Source: an uncultured bacterium (lineage in GTDB: Bacteria > Cyanobacteriota > Vampirovibrionia > Gastranaerophilales > JAILCC01). Taken from it: DNA of 64,000 nucleotides. The stretch's first letter is position 1, and each line of letters opens with the position of its first letter. The translations under genes were made by a program, and so were the position numbers. The DNA is taken from contig CASDUJ010000032.1 of NCBI GenBank assembly GCA_949283935.1, forward strand, positions 1 through 64,000. The letters run 5' to 3'. Under the pieces are notes generated by a model that did not search any database, had not been told where the DNA came from, and was given only the letters and a program-made list of their open reading frames with translations. Positions 9,425 to 19,117 of this stretch are shown here, piece by piece.

Positions 9425-10519
9425 TTGTTAAGAGCAGGTATTGTGGGATTGCCAAATGTAGGAAAATCAACCTTATTTAATGCTTTAACATGTTCAAAAA
9501 AAGCAGAATCGGCAAATTATCCTTTTTGTACAATTGAACCAAATGTAGGAGTTGTAATTGTTCCCGATGAAAGATTAGAAGTTTTAAGTAAATTATGTAA
9601 TTCAAAAGAAATAATCCCAACAGCAATAGAATTTTGCGACATAGCTGGTTTAGTGAAAGGGGCTAGTCAAGGAGAAGGTTTAGGAAATAAATTTCTTCAC
9701 CACATAAGAGAAGTAGATGCTATTATTGAAGTTGTTAGATGTTTTGATGACGATAATACCGTTCACGTCAGTGGAAAAGTTGATCCAATAAGCGACATAG
9801 AAATTATCAACATGGAATTAGCTTTAGCTGATTTAAGCTCAATAGAAAAGCGTATGGAAAGAATTTCTAAAAATATTAAATCAGGAGAAAAAGCTGCATT
9901 AATTGAAAAAGGAGTATTAGACAAAGTTCAAACATTTCTTGAGAATGGTAAATTTTTCTCAGAAAATGATTTTACTGAAGAACAAAAACCTTTTTTGAGA
10001 GGAATGCATTTGCTTTGTGCTAAACCTATTATTTACGCAGCGAATGTATCAGAAAGTGATTTAAGTACTTCAAACAATTACGTAAAACAAGTAGAAAAAT
10101 ATGCGGCAAATCAAAATGCACAAGTTGTAATAATAAGTGCTCAAATTGAATCTGAACTTGCAGAATTAGATAAAGAAGAAGCCAAAGCATACTTAGAAGA
10201 TATAGGCGTAAAAAACTCAGGTGTAGAAAGAATGATAAATGCAGTATACAATTTACTTGGGCTAAGAACATTTTTTACTGCAGGAGAAAAAGAAGTAAGA
10301 GCATGGACAATTCCGGCAGGAGCAAAAGCCCCACAAGCCGCAGGAGTAATACATACTGATATGGAAAAAGGATTTATTCGTGCCGAAGTTACAAGTTATG
10401 AAGATTTTGTTTCTTGCAAATCTTACATTACAGCACGAGAAAAAGGTCTAACACGCTTAGAAGGAAAAGAATATATAGTTCAAGACGGAGACCTGTTACA
10501 TATTAGATTTACAAATTAA
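9425..10519 (+). CDS. ychF: Redox-regulated ATPase / OBG-family GTPase YchF
   Basis: Universally conserved P-loop NTPase that binds ribosomes and prefers ATP. The 364-residue protein shows GLPNVGKST (residues 8-16), a G3-type CDIAGLVKGAS, GLGNKFLHHIREVDAI, the coiled-coil insert at about 130-200 and the C-terminal TGS domain (FFTAGEKEVRAW to HIRFTN). It starts at a TTG: the family-typical second residue L and the upstream AAAGGA support this start, and no ATG lies upstream in frame. It is apparently transcribed alone, divergent from the TrmB-type gene. Confidence 0.96.
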   Translation: MLRAGIVGLPNVGKSTLFNALTCSKKAESANYPFCTIEPNVGVVIVPDERLEVLSKLCNSKEIIPTAIEFCDIAGLVKGASQGEGLGNKFLHHIREVDAIIEVVRCFDDDNTVHVSGKVDPISDIEIINMELALADLSSIEKRMERISKNIKSGEKAALIEKGVLDKVQTFLENGKFFSENDFTEEQKPFLRGMHLLCAKPIIYAANVSESDLSTSNNYVKQVEKYAANQNAQVVIISAQIESELAELDKEEAKAYLEDIGVKNSGVERMINAVYNLLGLRTFFTAGEKEVRAWTIPAGAKAPQAAGVIHTDMEKGFIRAEVTSYEDFVSCKSYITAREKGLTRLEGKEYIVQDGDLLHIRFTN

Positions 10520-10581
10520 TAGTTCTTTTTTTTGCGTATTAATATTATAATGATAAGTAAGATAGAATTACGATAAAAAAT

Positions 10582-12219
10582 ATGTTGGATTTAAAAGATA
10601 CACAAGACAGCAAAATATCAAAAGCTTTAGAAAACAAAATTCTTTCTTTGCAGCGCAGTATGAAACTTGAAGATGCCATAAATGTATGCAAAACAGCTAT
10701 TGAAAGTGATCCTACAAATGCAAGATGGCATATTTATTTAGGTGACATATACGTACAAAAACACCGCGATATATACAATATTAAACAATACATAGACGAA
10801 GCTATTACTGAATACCAAAGAGCCCTTGAAAGCAACATTAATCCGGCAATAGCTCATTACAAAATAGGTTATGCTTTTTATTTAAAAGGCGAAATGGATA
10901 AAGCTTTAAACCAGATAAACATAGCTTTAAAAAATCAAAATGATTTTAAAGAAGCTTACTACCTAAAATCCAAAATTCTTGCCAAAAAGGATGCGCTCCA
11001 CGAATCTTACGAAAATTTACTTCTTTCAATAAAATATAGTCATTTTAATAATTCTCGAGCACATTATATTGCTTATATTTTGAGTAAAATTTTATATCCT
11101 AAGGGCATTTTGGCATATCCCCCAAATATTGGGTTTAAAGCTTTTTATCACTTTATATGTTCAATAATTCAACTACCTTTTGATAAAGAAGCTCTCAAAG
11201 CTGTAAAAGAAAGAATTACAAATCTAATAAATTTTTATCCGACATTTGTAAAAGGTGCTTATTTTGAAAAAACTGGAGCAATAGATGCTGCAATAGAATT
11301 ATACACAGATAAACTGGAAGAAGCTCCAGGTTTTTTAGATTTATATATAGTTCTTGGTAATGCCTACAAGAGTATTGGCAAATATGAAGAGGCAATAAAT
11401 GAGTACAGAATGGCAATTTGGCACGATCCTCTTCACATTTTAGCATTCAAAGCACTTTGTCAATTATACGAAGAGACTGCAGAATATGATAAAGCTATAG
11501 ATATATACAAAAAATTAATAAATTTACAGCCTAGGTTTCCTGTTTTATACAGTAACCTTGGTAATATTTTGTATATGAAAGGTGACATAGATGAGGCAAT
11601 AAAATATTATCAAATGGCAATAAATCTTAACCCAAGCAAAGACTGGACAAGTGTTGTTGCTCAACTACTTGCACATATACAACATGAAGCCAAAAGAAAT
11701 TATGACGCAGCAATAAGTGCTTATCAAAGTGCTCAACAATTAAATCCATATGACATGGAAACTTATATTAATTTAGGCAGTGTTTTTTACGATAAAGGTG
11801 ATTATAATAATGCCCAAATGATTTATAGACTCGCATTAGAATTAGATCCAAATAACGCAAGACTTCACTGTAACTTAGCATATTTACTTTGGGGAAAAGG
11901 CGAAATAGATGAAGCCATGAAAGAATACAAACTTGCGATAAAATTTGATCCTAATTATGACATTGCATACAACAATCTAGGAGTATTATATCTAGATGAT
12001 TTAGGCAAAGTAAAAGAAGCTATAGATTGTTTAGAAGAAGCAATAAAATCTAATCCAAATTACGCATTAGGTTATTACAATTTAGGCAGGGCTATGGTAG
12101 TTTGCGGAGATAAAATGGAAGCAGCCAGATTATACCAAATTGCACTAGATATAAATAAAATAACAAATGAAATTGATCCTGCAGAAATACAAGAAAGATT
12201 AAACAATTTATTTGAATAA
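10582..12219 (+). CDS. Tetratricopeptide-repeat protein (about 11 TPRs)
   Basis: A 545-residue protein built almost wholly of TPR units, for example NARWHIYLGDIYVQKH, PAIAHYKIGYAFYLKGEMDKA, FPVLYSNLGNILYMKGDIDEA, METYINLGSVFYDKGDYNNA and YDIAYNNLGVLYLDDLGKVKEA. It has no signal peptide, catalytic domain or membrane segment, so a cytoplasmic scaffold is likely. Partners are not evident. A TATAAT lies about 30 bases before the ATG, but no good Shine-Dalgarno sequence is present. A strong bidirectional terminator follows. A similar TPR protein with a membrane anchor lies at 28517-29641. Confidence 0.85.
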   Translation: MLDLKDTQDSKISKALENKILSLQRSMKLEDAINVCKTAIESDPTNARWHIYLGDIYVQKHRDIYNIKQYIDEAITEYQRALESNINPAIAHYKIGYAFYLKGEMDKALNQINIALKNQNDFKEAYYLKSKILAKKDALHESYENLLLSIKYSHFNNSRAHYIAYILSKILYPKGILAYPPNIGFKAFYHFICSIIQLPFDKEALKAVKERITNLINFYPTFVKGAYFEKTGAIDAAIELYTDKLEEAPGFLDLYIVLGNAYKSIGKYEEAINEYRMAIWHDPLHILAFKALCQLYEETAEYDKAIDIYKKLINLQPRFPVLYSNLGNILYMKGDIDEAIKYYQMAINLNPSKDWTSVVAQLLAHIQHEAKRNYDAAISAYQSAQQLNPYDMETYINLGSVFYDKGDYNNAQMIYRLALELDPNNARLHCNLAYLLWGKGEIDEAMKEYKLAIKFDPNYDIAYNNLGVLYLDDLGKVKEAIDCLEEAIKSNPNYALGYYNLGRAMVVCGDKMEAARLYQIALDINKITNEIDPAEIQERLNNLFE

Positions 12220-12230
12220 ATTTTTACAAC

Positions 12231-12260
12231 AAAAAAGACCGCGTAAACACGGTCTTTTTT
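12231..12260. terminator. Bidirectional terminator
   Basis: AAAAAAGACCG paired with CGGTCTTTTTT around an 8-base loop. A-run and T-run flank the GC-rich core on both sides, so it can serve the TPR gene on plus and the small membrane-protein gene on minus. Confidence 0.88.
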
Positions 12261-12279
12261 GTTTTGTTATATAAAACTG

Positions 12280-12753
12280 TTACATTAACAGTCCATAAAT
12301 TCCAAGACCAAGAACAAATGTTGAAATACCTAAAACTTCGTATGCTTGTTTGGTAGTAATACTTGACTGGGGATTAGCAATTTTATAGGTAGCATAAACA
12401 ATACCTGCAACACCTGCAATTACAGACAAACTCATTACAATTGCAAGAGCAGAAAATTGAGCATAAAAAGTTAAGCCAGCACCAACTGCAATAGTCAAAG
12501 CACTTAGCAAAGGTTTTTTGTAAAGAGTTTTTACTATTTCAATTAAACCTTTTGCATAACTAACTAAAGCAACTTTAGCTGAAACAGCTCCGTTTTTTTC
12601 TTCTACAGTATCTTCGTCATTAAGCCAAGCTAAAAAAGAATTAGTTTTTCCAGAATCTTTTTTGTTATAAGAATGTGAAATAGGTGAAGTAGCTTTATTA
12701 GAAGTGGTACTTATAGCTACATTAGTTTCATTTTTTACTTCGTTCTCAATCAT
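12280..12753 (-). CDS. Small membrane protein, unknown
   Basis: About 157 residues that I do not recognise. The first 55 residues are Ser/Thr/Asn-rich and probably disordered. After a short amphipathic stretch (SYAKGLIEIVKTLYKK) there are three hydrophobic segments: LLSALTIAVGAGLTFYAQF, IVMSLSVIAGVAGIVYATY and LGISTFVLGLGIYGLLM. The ATG at 12753 is chosen because GGGGA precedes it; a TTG two codons upstream is less likely. Upstream on the same strand is AATTGGCAATTC, one of the recurrent promoter-like elements. It is a single-gene unit between the TPR gene and the DAHP synthase gene. Confidence 0.65.
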   Translation of the reverse strand: MIENEVKNETNVAISTTSNKATSPISHSYNKKDSGKTNSFLAWLNDEDTVEEKNGAVSAKVALVSYAKGLIEIVKTLYKKPLLSALTIAVGAGLTFYAQFSALAIVMSLSVIAGVAGIVYATYKIANPQSSITTKQAYEVLGISTFVLGLGIYGLLM

Positions 12754-12911
12754 AGTCAAATTCCCCTTTTTATTACATACATATATAATAAAAAAACAAT
12801 CAAATAAGAATTGCCAATTTGTTAATAAATTGTAACTTTTTACAAATGCAATTTCAAGTATTTTGTGTAAAAATTGTTACATAAGAAACAAAAAAAGAAA
12901 GGTAAAAACAA

Positions 12912-13958
12912 ATGATTATCATAATGGAACCTGAAGCAACACAAGAGCAAATTAACAGAGTAGTAAATAAATTAGAAGAAAACGGCTTCAGAATAAACAT
13001 GAACCTTGGAGATGTTTTAACAGTTATAGCTGCAATAGGAGACAAAAGATTAGTTCAACCGCAATCCATTGCTTCGCTTGAAGGAGTAAGAGAAGTCAAA
13101 TTAATTCAAGAACCATTTAAACTTGCAAGCAGAGAATCAAAAAAAGATGATACAGTTATTGAATTTTCGAATGGAGTAAAAATAGGCGGACTAAACAAAC
13201 CTGTTATTATGGCAGGTCCCTGCAGTGTAGAAGCAGACTACAATGGTTTACTTGCTGTTGCAAAGGCAGTAAAAGCATCTGGGGCGCAAATTTTAAGAGG
13301 AGGAGCTTTTAAACCAAGGACATCCCCTTATGATTTTCAAGGTTTAGAAGAAAAAGGATTAGAATTATTAGCCAGAGCTAAAGAGGAAACAGGTTTATTA
13401 ATTGTAACAGAAGTTATGGATACACTTGATTTACCACTTGTAGAAGAATTTGCTGATATTATTCAAATTGGTGCAAGGAATATGCAAAATTTTAAGCTTT
13501 TAAAGGCAGCAGGAAAATACGGAAAACCTGTAATGCTAAAAAGAGGCCCTGCAGCAACAATTAGAGAATTTCTTTTAGCTGCAGAACATATTATGTATGC
13601 AGGAAATGAACAAGTAATTCTTTGTGAAAGAGGGGTAAAAGGAATAGATTCAACATACACAAGAAATACTTTAGATTTAGCAGCAGTACCTATTATTCAC
13701 AAATACTCACATCTTCCTGTAATAGTAGATCCAAGTCATGGAACAGGCAGGAGGTATTTAATTGAACCTATGTCGAAAGCAGCATTAATAGCCGGTGCTA
13801 ACGGATTAATGATAGAAGTTCATCACGATCCTGACAGAGCCAGTTCAGATGGAGCGCAAAGCTTGACTATTGAACAATTCACAAATATGATGATTGACAT
13901 AAACAAAATAATAGGTCGACTTGATTGGGATAACAAACATGCCACAATTGCAAAATAA
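12912..13958 (+). CDS. aroF: 3-Deoxy-7-phosphoheptulonate (DAHP) synthase, type I-beta, copy 1
   Basis: First enzyme of the shikimate pathway, condensing phosphoenolpyruvate and erythrose 4-phosphate. The 348-residue sequence has the ferredoxin-like N-terminal regulatory domain of Thermotoga/Bacillus-type enzymes (residues 1-75, MIIIMEPEATQEQ) and then the barrel: MAGPCSVE, RGGAFKPRTSPYDFQG, QIGARNMQNF, LKRG, CERG, VDPSHGTGRR and EVHHDP. The N-terminal domain is usually the site of Tyr/Phe feedback. AAAGAAAGG lies upstream as ribosome binding site. The gene overlaps the prephenate dehydrogenase gene by 20 bases, which links it to tyrosine synthesis. A paralogue is at 43775-44785. Confidence 0.95.
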   Translation: MIIIMEPEATQEQINRVVNKLEENGFRINMNLGDVLTVIAAIGDKRLVQPQSIASLEGVREVKLIQEPFKLASRESKKDDTVIEFSNGVKIGGLNKPVIMAGPCSVEADYNGLLAVAKAVKASGAQILRGGAFKPRTSPYDFQGLEEKGLELLARAKEETGLLIVTEVMDTLDLPLVEEFADIIQIGARNMQNFKLLKAAGKYGKPVMLKRGPAATIREFLLAAEHIMYAGNEQVILCERGVKGIDSTYTRNTLDLAAVPIIHKYSHLPVIVDPSHGTGRRYLIEPMSKAALIAGANGLMIEVHHDPDRASSDGAQSLTIEQFTNMMIDINKIIGRLDWDNKHATIAK

Positions 13959-14781
13959 TTTAAAAATAGGTATAGCATCATTAGGCTTAATTGGAGGATC
14001 AATATATAAAAGCTTAAAAGAAAAAGGTTACAAAGAAATTATTGCATATACACAAAATGAAGAAACTATTTTGCAAATAAAAAGGGATGGACATAAAGCC
14101 AGTTCTGATATTTATGTTTTAGAAAACTGCGATTTAGTATTTGTCTGCTCACCTATTTCCAAAACAATAGAAATGATTAAGAAAATATGTAAAATTAATC
14201 CAACTGCGATTATAGCAGATACTGCAAGTTTAAAAAGTAACATTTTAGAAGAAATTGAGAAAAAAACAAAATGCAAATTCATAGGTTCACATCCCATGGC
14301 AGGAACAGAACATAGTGGCTTTGAACATTCAGATGCAGAATTATTTAAGGATTCAAAATGGATTCTAACTCCTTCAAAATTTGTAAATGATACCGAAGTA
14401 AAATTATTAGAAAATATTATTTTGTCTATAGAAGCCAAACCTTTGATAATGGAAGCAAAAGAACATGACACATCTGTTGCTTTAGTAAGTCATACGCCAA
14501 TGTTATTGAGTCAAAGCTTAATTTTATCAATAATTGATGATAATAAAACTTTAAAACTTGCATCAAGTGGTTTTAGAGATACAACCAGACTGGCAATGTC
14601 TAACAAAACCATGGCAAAAGATATGCTAATTTACAACAAAAAAAATATACAAAAAGCACTAAAAAAAATTATTGAAACAGCAAACAAATTACTACAATCA
14701 GAATATTTTGACAAAAACATAGACCAAATAATATCTAAACGTAAAACAATGTACAATTCAGAAGGTAAAAATAATCTTTAA
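13939..14781 (+). CDS. tyrA: Prephenate dehydrogenase TyrA
   Basis: NAD(P)-dependent oxidative decarboxylase of tyrosine synthesis. Residues 8-25 carry the Rossmann motif IGIASLGLIGGSIYKSL; further on are CDLVFVCSPI, DTASLKSNI and the family signature GSHPMAGTEHSGFEH, with H and T expected in the active site. The ATG at 13939 is chosen over an in-frame TTG at 13921 because it places the Rossmann fold at the usual distance. There is no ACT or chorismate mutase fusion. It overlaps the 3' end of the upstream DAHP synthase gene, so the two are translationally coupled. Its stop overlaps the stop of the convergent kinase gene. Confidence 0.93.
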   Translation: MPQLQNNLKIGIASLGLIGGSIYKSLKEKGYKEIIAYTQNEETILQIKRDGHKASSDIYVLENCDLVFVCSPISKTIEMIKKICKINPTAIIADTASLKSNILEEIEKKTKCKFIGSHPMAGTEHSGFEHSDAELFKDSKWILTPSKFVNDTEVKLLENIILSIEAKPLIMEAKEHDTSVALVSHTPMLLSQSLILSIIDDNKTLKLASSGFRDTTRLAMSNKTMAKDMLIYNKKNIQKALKKIIETANKLLQSEYFDKNIDQIISKRKTMYNSEGKNNL

Positions 14782-15578
14782 AAGCAATTACCAAAATCTT
14801 CTGCAATTCTTGCAAAATCATCTATTTGAGCGTTACCATTAATAATTACATCTGCATATTTTCTTTGCGGTCTTAAGTATATTTTGGCAGATTTATTTAT
14901 AGTTTCGTATTGTTTAATTGCATCTAATTCAGTTTGATTTCTAAATTGAACAGCTCTTTTTATATATCTATCCAACCTTATTTCATCATCCACTTCAACA
15001 TAAAATCTTATATCAAACAAATCTCTAACAGCAGGATAAAAGACAGCTATTCCTTCAGAAATAATAATAGGAGCACTTTCAATTAAAATAGCATTATCCA
15101 AACTAATTCCAGTACCATCGATTTTATATTCAGGAATATAAACATTTTTCTTTTGCGCAAGTGCCAAAATATGCTTTTTCATTAATTCCAACTTAAAACT
15201 TTCTGGCGCATCAGGATTATAATTTTCATTTTTCAAATAATTATCGAAAGATCCATGCTCTTTAATTTTCTCAGATATATCATTAAAATAATTATCGGTA
15301 CTTATAAAATTCAACAAATTTTTATGTTTAATATTTTCAATTTCTTTTATTTTTTTTGTAATTGTTTTTACAAAAGTAGATTTTCCTGAAGCAGATTCTC
15401 CTGTAATACCAATAAAATTAACTTTATGTTTATCTTTTGCAAATTTAGCAGCCAAATTGAAAATAAAGCCTTCCCTAATAAATTTAATAACAGGAATCTT
15501 TCTTTTTTTGTCATTTTCAATAATTTTGACAAAATTTTGTAACAAATTTTTATTTAATTCTTTTTCTGCTAAAACCAT
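14778..15578 (-). CDS. Uridine kinase / phosphoribulokinase-family P-loop kinase
   Basis: A small-molecule kinase of the Udk/PRK fold, about 266 residues. A basic N-terminal helical part (residues 1-50) precedes FIGITGESASGKSTF (Walker A), STDNYFNDIS (substrate Asp/Tyr), NPDAPESF, YKIDGTGI, ISEGIAVFYP (Walker B-like) and a lid helix region RLDRYIKRAVQFRN. The NPDAPESF and YFND motifs match uridine kinase. The start is uncertain: ATG 15578 or an in-frame GTG at 15590, neither with a convincing ribosome binding site. Its stop codon overlaps that of tyrA. Uridine/cytidine is the likely substrate, but it could be another nucleoside or sugar kinase. Confidence 0.78.
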   Translation of the reverse strand: MVLAEKELNKNLLQNFVKIIENDKKRKIPVIKFIREGFIFNLAAKFAKDKHKVNFIGITGESASGKSTFVKTITKKIKEIENIKHKNLLNFISTDNYFNDISEKIKEHGSFDNYLKNENYNPDAPESFKLELMKKHILALAQKKNVYIPEYKIDGTGISLDNAILIESAPIIISEGIAVFYPAVRDLFDIRFYVEVDDEIRLDRYIKRAVQFRNQTELDAIKQYETINKSAKIYLRPQRKYADVIINGNAQIDDFARIAEDFGNCF

Positions 15579-15590
15579 AAAAAAATCCAC

Positions 15591-15912
15591 AAACTTATCA
15601 ATTATTTAAAACCTGATAAAAAATTTATTCAATAGTAACTTAATAAAATTTAACAAAAAATATTATTTTCAAGCAAAATTCTTACAGAAACTTAGCAAAA
15701 ATTAGATTAATCAAATAACAAGGTCAAGAAAAAATAGAAATACATATTAACGTTAGCTAAACTAATACAAGATTTAATAGGAAAATACTCCAGATACGGA
15801 TTGAAAAGAACAACAAAAAAATAACGTAACAAATTGTATCAAATGAAGTTTACATTAGCAAAAATAAACATGTTTTGCCTTAAAATAATTGTAGGTGGTA
15901 TTAGGCTGAGAA
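15591..15912. other. 322-base AT-rich intergenic region
   Basis: It separates two divergent genes and must hold their promoters. I see no ORF with a ribosome binding site, no strong hairpin and no unambiguous -10/-35 pair. The sequence AACGTTAG at 15750-15757 also occurs before other genes in the window, but I assign it no role. Confidence 0.5.
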
Positions 15913-17625
15913 ATGAAAATCAGTTATAACGACAATATTAATAATTACCCGACAAAATTGCGAGAAAGCAATGCAAAAAGTAGTTATTGTACCTTAGGCA
16001 ATTCTTTTTCACCTAAATTTGCGGGAAGAGTTGAACAAGTTGCCGAAAAAGTAGCCAACAAACTAGTGGCGAATCCAAAAGTACAAAAACTTTTAAAGAA
16101 CAGTACTTTTAATAAACTCTTAAAAATTTCCATTGAAAATCCTGGATTGTATGAAGCACTGATTGCACTTGGAATAACATGTACTGCAAGACCTTTGACT
16201 ATTTTAGCTACACCTGGGGCAAAAATGGAAGATAAGCAATACGCTTCAGCCCAATCGATAGCAAGCGGAATAGCAGGTTTAGCATTTGCATTTGCTGCTT
16301 TTGATCCAATTACCAAAGCTCTCGACAATATTTTAATAGATGTTAACAGCGAGAATGTCAAAACAGCTTTTAAAAACTTCTACGAAAATCCTCAAAATAA
16401 GGATATAGTTGAAGAGTTGCTAAAATACAAAATTATACCTGACAGAGCTATTTTTCAAAAAGAAATAGCAAATGAAAAAACTAATATTTTTGCATTTATG
16501 AAAAATCATTTAAAAGAGGGGGGAGCGAAAGAATTAATTGACAAAATATTGCTTAGTGATGATAATGCTCAAAAAACAAAACTAATTGATTTAACAGAAA
16601 AATTCTCAAAAGCAATTAATTCTTCATATTCAGATGCGGTAAAAAATTCTAAAATTCCACCAAACAAACAATATTTGGTGAATGAGTCATTAGAATTTTT
16701 GAAAGAAGGAGCATACAAACTAAAAAGTTCTGCAGGTGCGGACAAGACCAAGTTTTTAATTGGCGGGACAAGTAAAATTATCTTATTTCCTCTACTTGCC
16801 GGAGTAACAATATGGGCAATTCCTAAAATTATGAAAATTGTATTTCCTAATCATCGTAAGAATAAAAGCAAAGAAAAACCGAAAGAAAACATACCGGCAC
16901 CTTCATTTAGTGAATTATTGCGCAATAAAAGTGAAAATTTTGAATCTTCTAATGGAATAAATAAAAGTATATTCGAAACATTTAATAAAAAACCTGCTCT
17001 TCAATCTAAGCAGGTTTCTTTTTCGGGAGGAATTAGAAAAATATTAGGAGTACCTCAGCAGATATACGAAAAAGGTTACAAAAAGCCACTTGCAAGCATT
17101 TTATCAAAAATATTTAACAAAATAACATTTTCTGAAACTTTTGCCAACAGAATGAAGCACTTATTAAGCAATGATACAGTTAAAAAATACGGAATAGAAG
17201 TTTTATCAAGAGACAAAGCTGGAAAAATTTCTTTGAAATGGGATAATGACTTTTTTGCAAGTAATTTGCCTCAAATTTCGGCAATAGCAGGAAGTTGTTT
17301 GTATATATGGAACACTATAAGAAATAAAGAAATAGATCCGGAAAGAAAACCTGCATTATGTACAAATATGGGAGTTGTAGCAATATTTTCTTTGCTTGCA
17401 AGTAAAGGTATTGAAAGAGCTTCAGCACCAATTTTTGATGCATTGAAGAAAACTCATTCAGGATTAATGAAAAACAAATTAAATTATGATTACGAAGCAG
17501 CTTGGAAATGTGCTCGTTCTCTACTTACAACGACATTTGCTTTTAGATATTTAGGACCTGTTTTAGCAACACCTACAGCAGATAAACTTGTGAAACTATT
17601 TAACAAAAGCAAAGAGAATTCGTAG
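15913..17625 (+). CDS. FxG-tag membrane protein, two-part
   Basis: A 570-residue protein with no known domain. The N-terminus has YCTLGNS and FSPKFAG, a tag type shared with other proteins here. Residues about 85-135 are hydrophobic (LGITCTARPLTILATPGA, SIASGIAGLAFAFAAFDP). A soluble helical part follows, then a second hydrophobic segment (IILFPLLAGVTIWAIPKIM). A second tag-like VSFSGG at about 372 opens a second half with two more hydrophobic stretches (GVVAIFSLLASKG, TTFAFRYLGPVLATP). The second half (DPERKPALCTNMGVV) resembles HERREVLTRDGITVG in the 21921-22784 protein, so it looks like a fusion of two family members. The ribosome binding site is weak (AGGTGG). Its stop lies next to the convergent ispF stop. 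Confidence 0.7.
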   Translation: MKISYNDNINNYPTKLRESNAKSSYCTLGNSFSPKFAGRVEQVAEKVANKLVANPKVQKLLKNSTFNKLLKISIENPGLYEALIALGITCTARPLTILATPGAKMEDKQYASAQSIASGIAGLAFAFAAFDPITKALDNILIDVNSENVKTAFKNFYENPQNKDIVEELLKYKIIPDRAIFQKEIANEKTNIFAFMKNHLKEGGAKELIDKILLSDDNAQKTKLIDLTEKFSKAINSSYSDAVKNSKIPPNKQYLVNESLEFLKEGAYKLKSSAGADKTKFLIGGTSKIILFPLLAGVTIWAIPKIMKIVFPNHRKNKSKEKPKENIPAPSFSELLRNKSENFESSNGINKSIFETFNKKPALQSKQVSFSGGIRKILGVPQQIYEKGYKKPLASILSKIFNKITFSETFANRMKHLLSNDTVKKYGIEVLSRDKAGKISLKWDNDFFASNLPQISAIAGSCLYIWNTIRNKEIDPERKPALCTNMGVVAIFSLLASKGIERASAPIFDALKKTHSGLMKNKLNYDYEAAWKCARSLLTTTFAFRYLGPVLATPTADKLVKLFNKSKENS

Positions 17626-17627
17626 AA

Positions 17628-18113
17628 TTAATTTAATTTTGCAAGTAAAACTACAGCCATTGCAGCTATAGCAAGCCCTTTACCAACATCATCACATTTT
17701 TCGGTAGTCGTAGCTTTTACAGAAATTTTATCTATAGAAATATTTAACTCATTTGCCAAAACATTTTTAATTTCGGAAATAAAAGGTAGAAGCTTGGGTT
17801 TTTCGGCCAATACTGTAGAATCTATATTAATAATTTGATAACCTTTTTCTATTATTAATTCTTTTACAAAATGCAAAAGTTTAATACTTGAAATATCCTT
17901 AAATTGCGGATCACAAGGGGGAAAATGCAAGCCAATATCGCCGAGATTAAGAGCCCCCAAAATAGCATCCATTATGGCATGAGTTAAAACATCTGCATCA
18001 GAATGTCCTAAAAGACCAAGTGGACAAGGAATAACAACTCCACCTAAAATAAGTTTTCTATTTTCAACTAATCTATGTAAATCAAAGCCTTGTCCAATAC
18101 GTAAATCCATCAT
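17628..18113 (-). CDS. ispF: 2-C-methyl-D-erythritol 2,4-cyclodiphosphate synthase IspF
   Basis: Zinc-dependent cyclase of the MEP isoprenoid pathway. The 161 residues show the metal ligands in GQGFDLHRL (D11, H13) and the family motif [19 protein letters not shown], then GDIGLHFPP and the C-terminal [20 protein letters not shown]. It starts two bases after the TGA stop of the prepilin gene at 18115, so they are probably cotranscribed, although the functions are unrelated. It is convergent with the FxG-tag gene with two bases between the stops. Confidence 0.96.
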   Translation of the reverse strand: MMDLRIGQGFDLHRLVENRKLILGGVVIPCPLGLLGHSDADVLTHAIMDAILGALNLGDIGLHFPPCDPQFKDISSIKLLHFVKELIIEKGYQIINIDSTVLAEKPKLLPFISEIKNVLANELNISIDKISVKATTTEKCDDVGKGLAIAAMAVVLLAKLN

Positions 18114-18114
18114 A

Positions 18115-18933
18115 TCAATATTTCATTTTCCATCCATCTTGTATTAATTGAGCAGCACAACCTCTTGTATCTTGAGCATCATCTTCGCTTGGCATATTAC
18201 ATTTATTGTAAAAAGCATTGTCAAACTCACCTCCAAAAGGATACACTCCAAGAACACTTCTATCGGTAATCCACATTCCAAAAACATCTCTTCCCCAAAC
18301 ATTAGGGCCTTGAGGGCCATTTACATCAATAACAATAAACCCACACAAACTTAACATTTGATTAGAAGGATTATCTTTATCATTCACATAAGCATTTAAA
18401 TAAGCATCAATCATTTGGGCATTATCGGCAGTTCTTTCATTAAGACATTTAAGCCCAAAACTCAATACCGCATAAGAAACACCTCTAACTGTCCTAAAGG
18501 TATAAAATCCTGTTTCAAAGTCAGAGCCTTCAGCAAAATTGACTTTATCGCTCATAGTTTCTTTTAAAGTTTGTTCTTTATTGCCAGACAAACCAACTTT
18601 TACTTTATGCGAAAAACAATTACTACCTGTTTTAGTGCCACAATTTTCAGCTACAGCCATTACAGAAGTCATAGCATCGCCAAAATTTTTAGTAGATATG
18701 GCTTGTCCATCATCAAAAAGATGAGTACAAGTCAAGCTTTTGTTACAATCTTCTTCCAAAGCCATTCTTGTTAAGGCATTAAAAGTTTCAGCAAAAGAAC
18801 GCTTAAAAGTTACAGTCCACTTTTCTTTACTAAATTCTTGAAACAAAAACGGAATAGTTAAAGCCGCAACAACTCCAATTAACATCAAAGTTGCTAAAAG
18901 TTCTGCTAAAGTAAAAGCCAATTTATTTTTCAT
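18115..18933 (-). CDS. Prepilin-like protein (type IV pilin / type II secretion pseudopilin class)
   Basis: A 272-residue protein with a prepilin N-terminus: MKNKLA then [21 protein letters not shown]. Cleavage is expected after A6, with Glu at +5. The ectodomain has several Cys pairs ([23 protein letters not shown]) and the motif [13 protein letters not shown] followed by [10 protein letters not shown]; equivalents occur in the prepilin-like proteins at 39831 and 48014. The end is [14 protein letters not shown]. It would be processed by a prepilin peptidase and assembled by a type IV pilus or type II secretion-like machine. It ends in TGA, which shows TGA is a stop codon in this genome. ispF follows directly. 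Confidence 0.85.
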   Translation of the reverse strand: MKNKLAFTLAELLATLMLIGVVAALTIPFLFQEFSKEKWTVTFKRSFAETFNALTRMALEEDCNKSLTCTHLFDDGQAISTKNFGDAMTSVMAVAENCGTKTGSNCFSHKVKVGLSGNKEQTLKETMSDKVNFAEGSDFETGFYTFRTVRGVSYAVLSFGLKCLNERTADNAQMIDAYLNAYVNDKDNPSNQMLSLCGFIVIDVNGPQGPNVWGRDVFGMWITDRSVLGVYPFGGEFDNAFYNKCNMPSEDDAQDTRGCAAQLIQDGWKMKY

Positions 18934-19083
18934 AAATTAAAAATCCATAAAATTTCACAAATTATTTACCCAGAAGAATTATAACAATTTTTGTAAAAAA
19001 AAGCCAACGCAAAGAAAAACATAAACTTTATGAATAATAATATCTTGAAAAAACTATCCCAAAAGAATTTCAAGGAAAAACTC

Positions 19084-19111
19084 TTTAACTTTTTAAGCTA
19101 TATGATATAAT
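19084..19111 (+). promoter_or_regulatory. Promoter for a probable leaderless mRNA
   Basis: TTTAAC (19084-19089), a 16-base spacer and TATAAT (19106-19111) preceded by TGA (extended -10). Only six bases separate TATAAT from the ATG at 19118. There is no Shine-Dalgarno sequence. The upstream gene is divergent. Confidence 0.58.
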
Positions 19112-19117
19112 CCTCCT

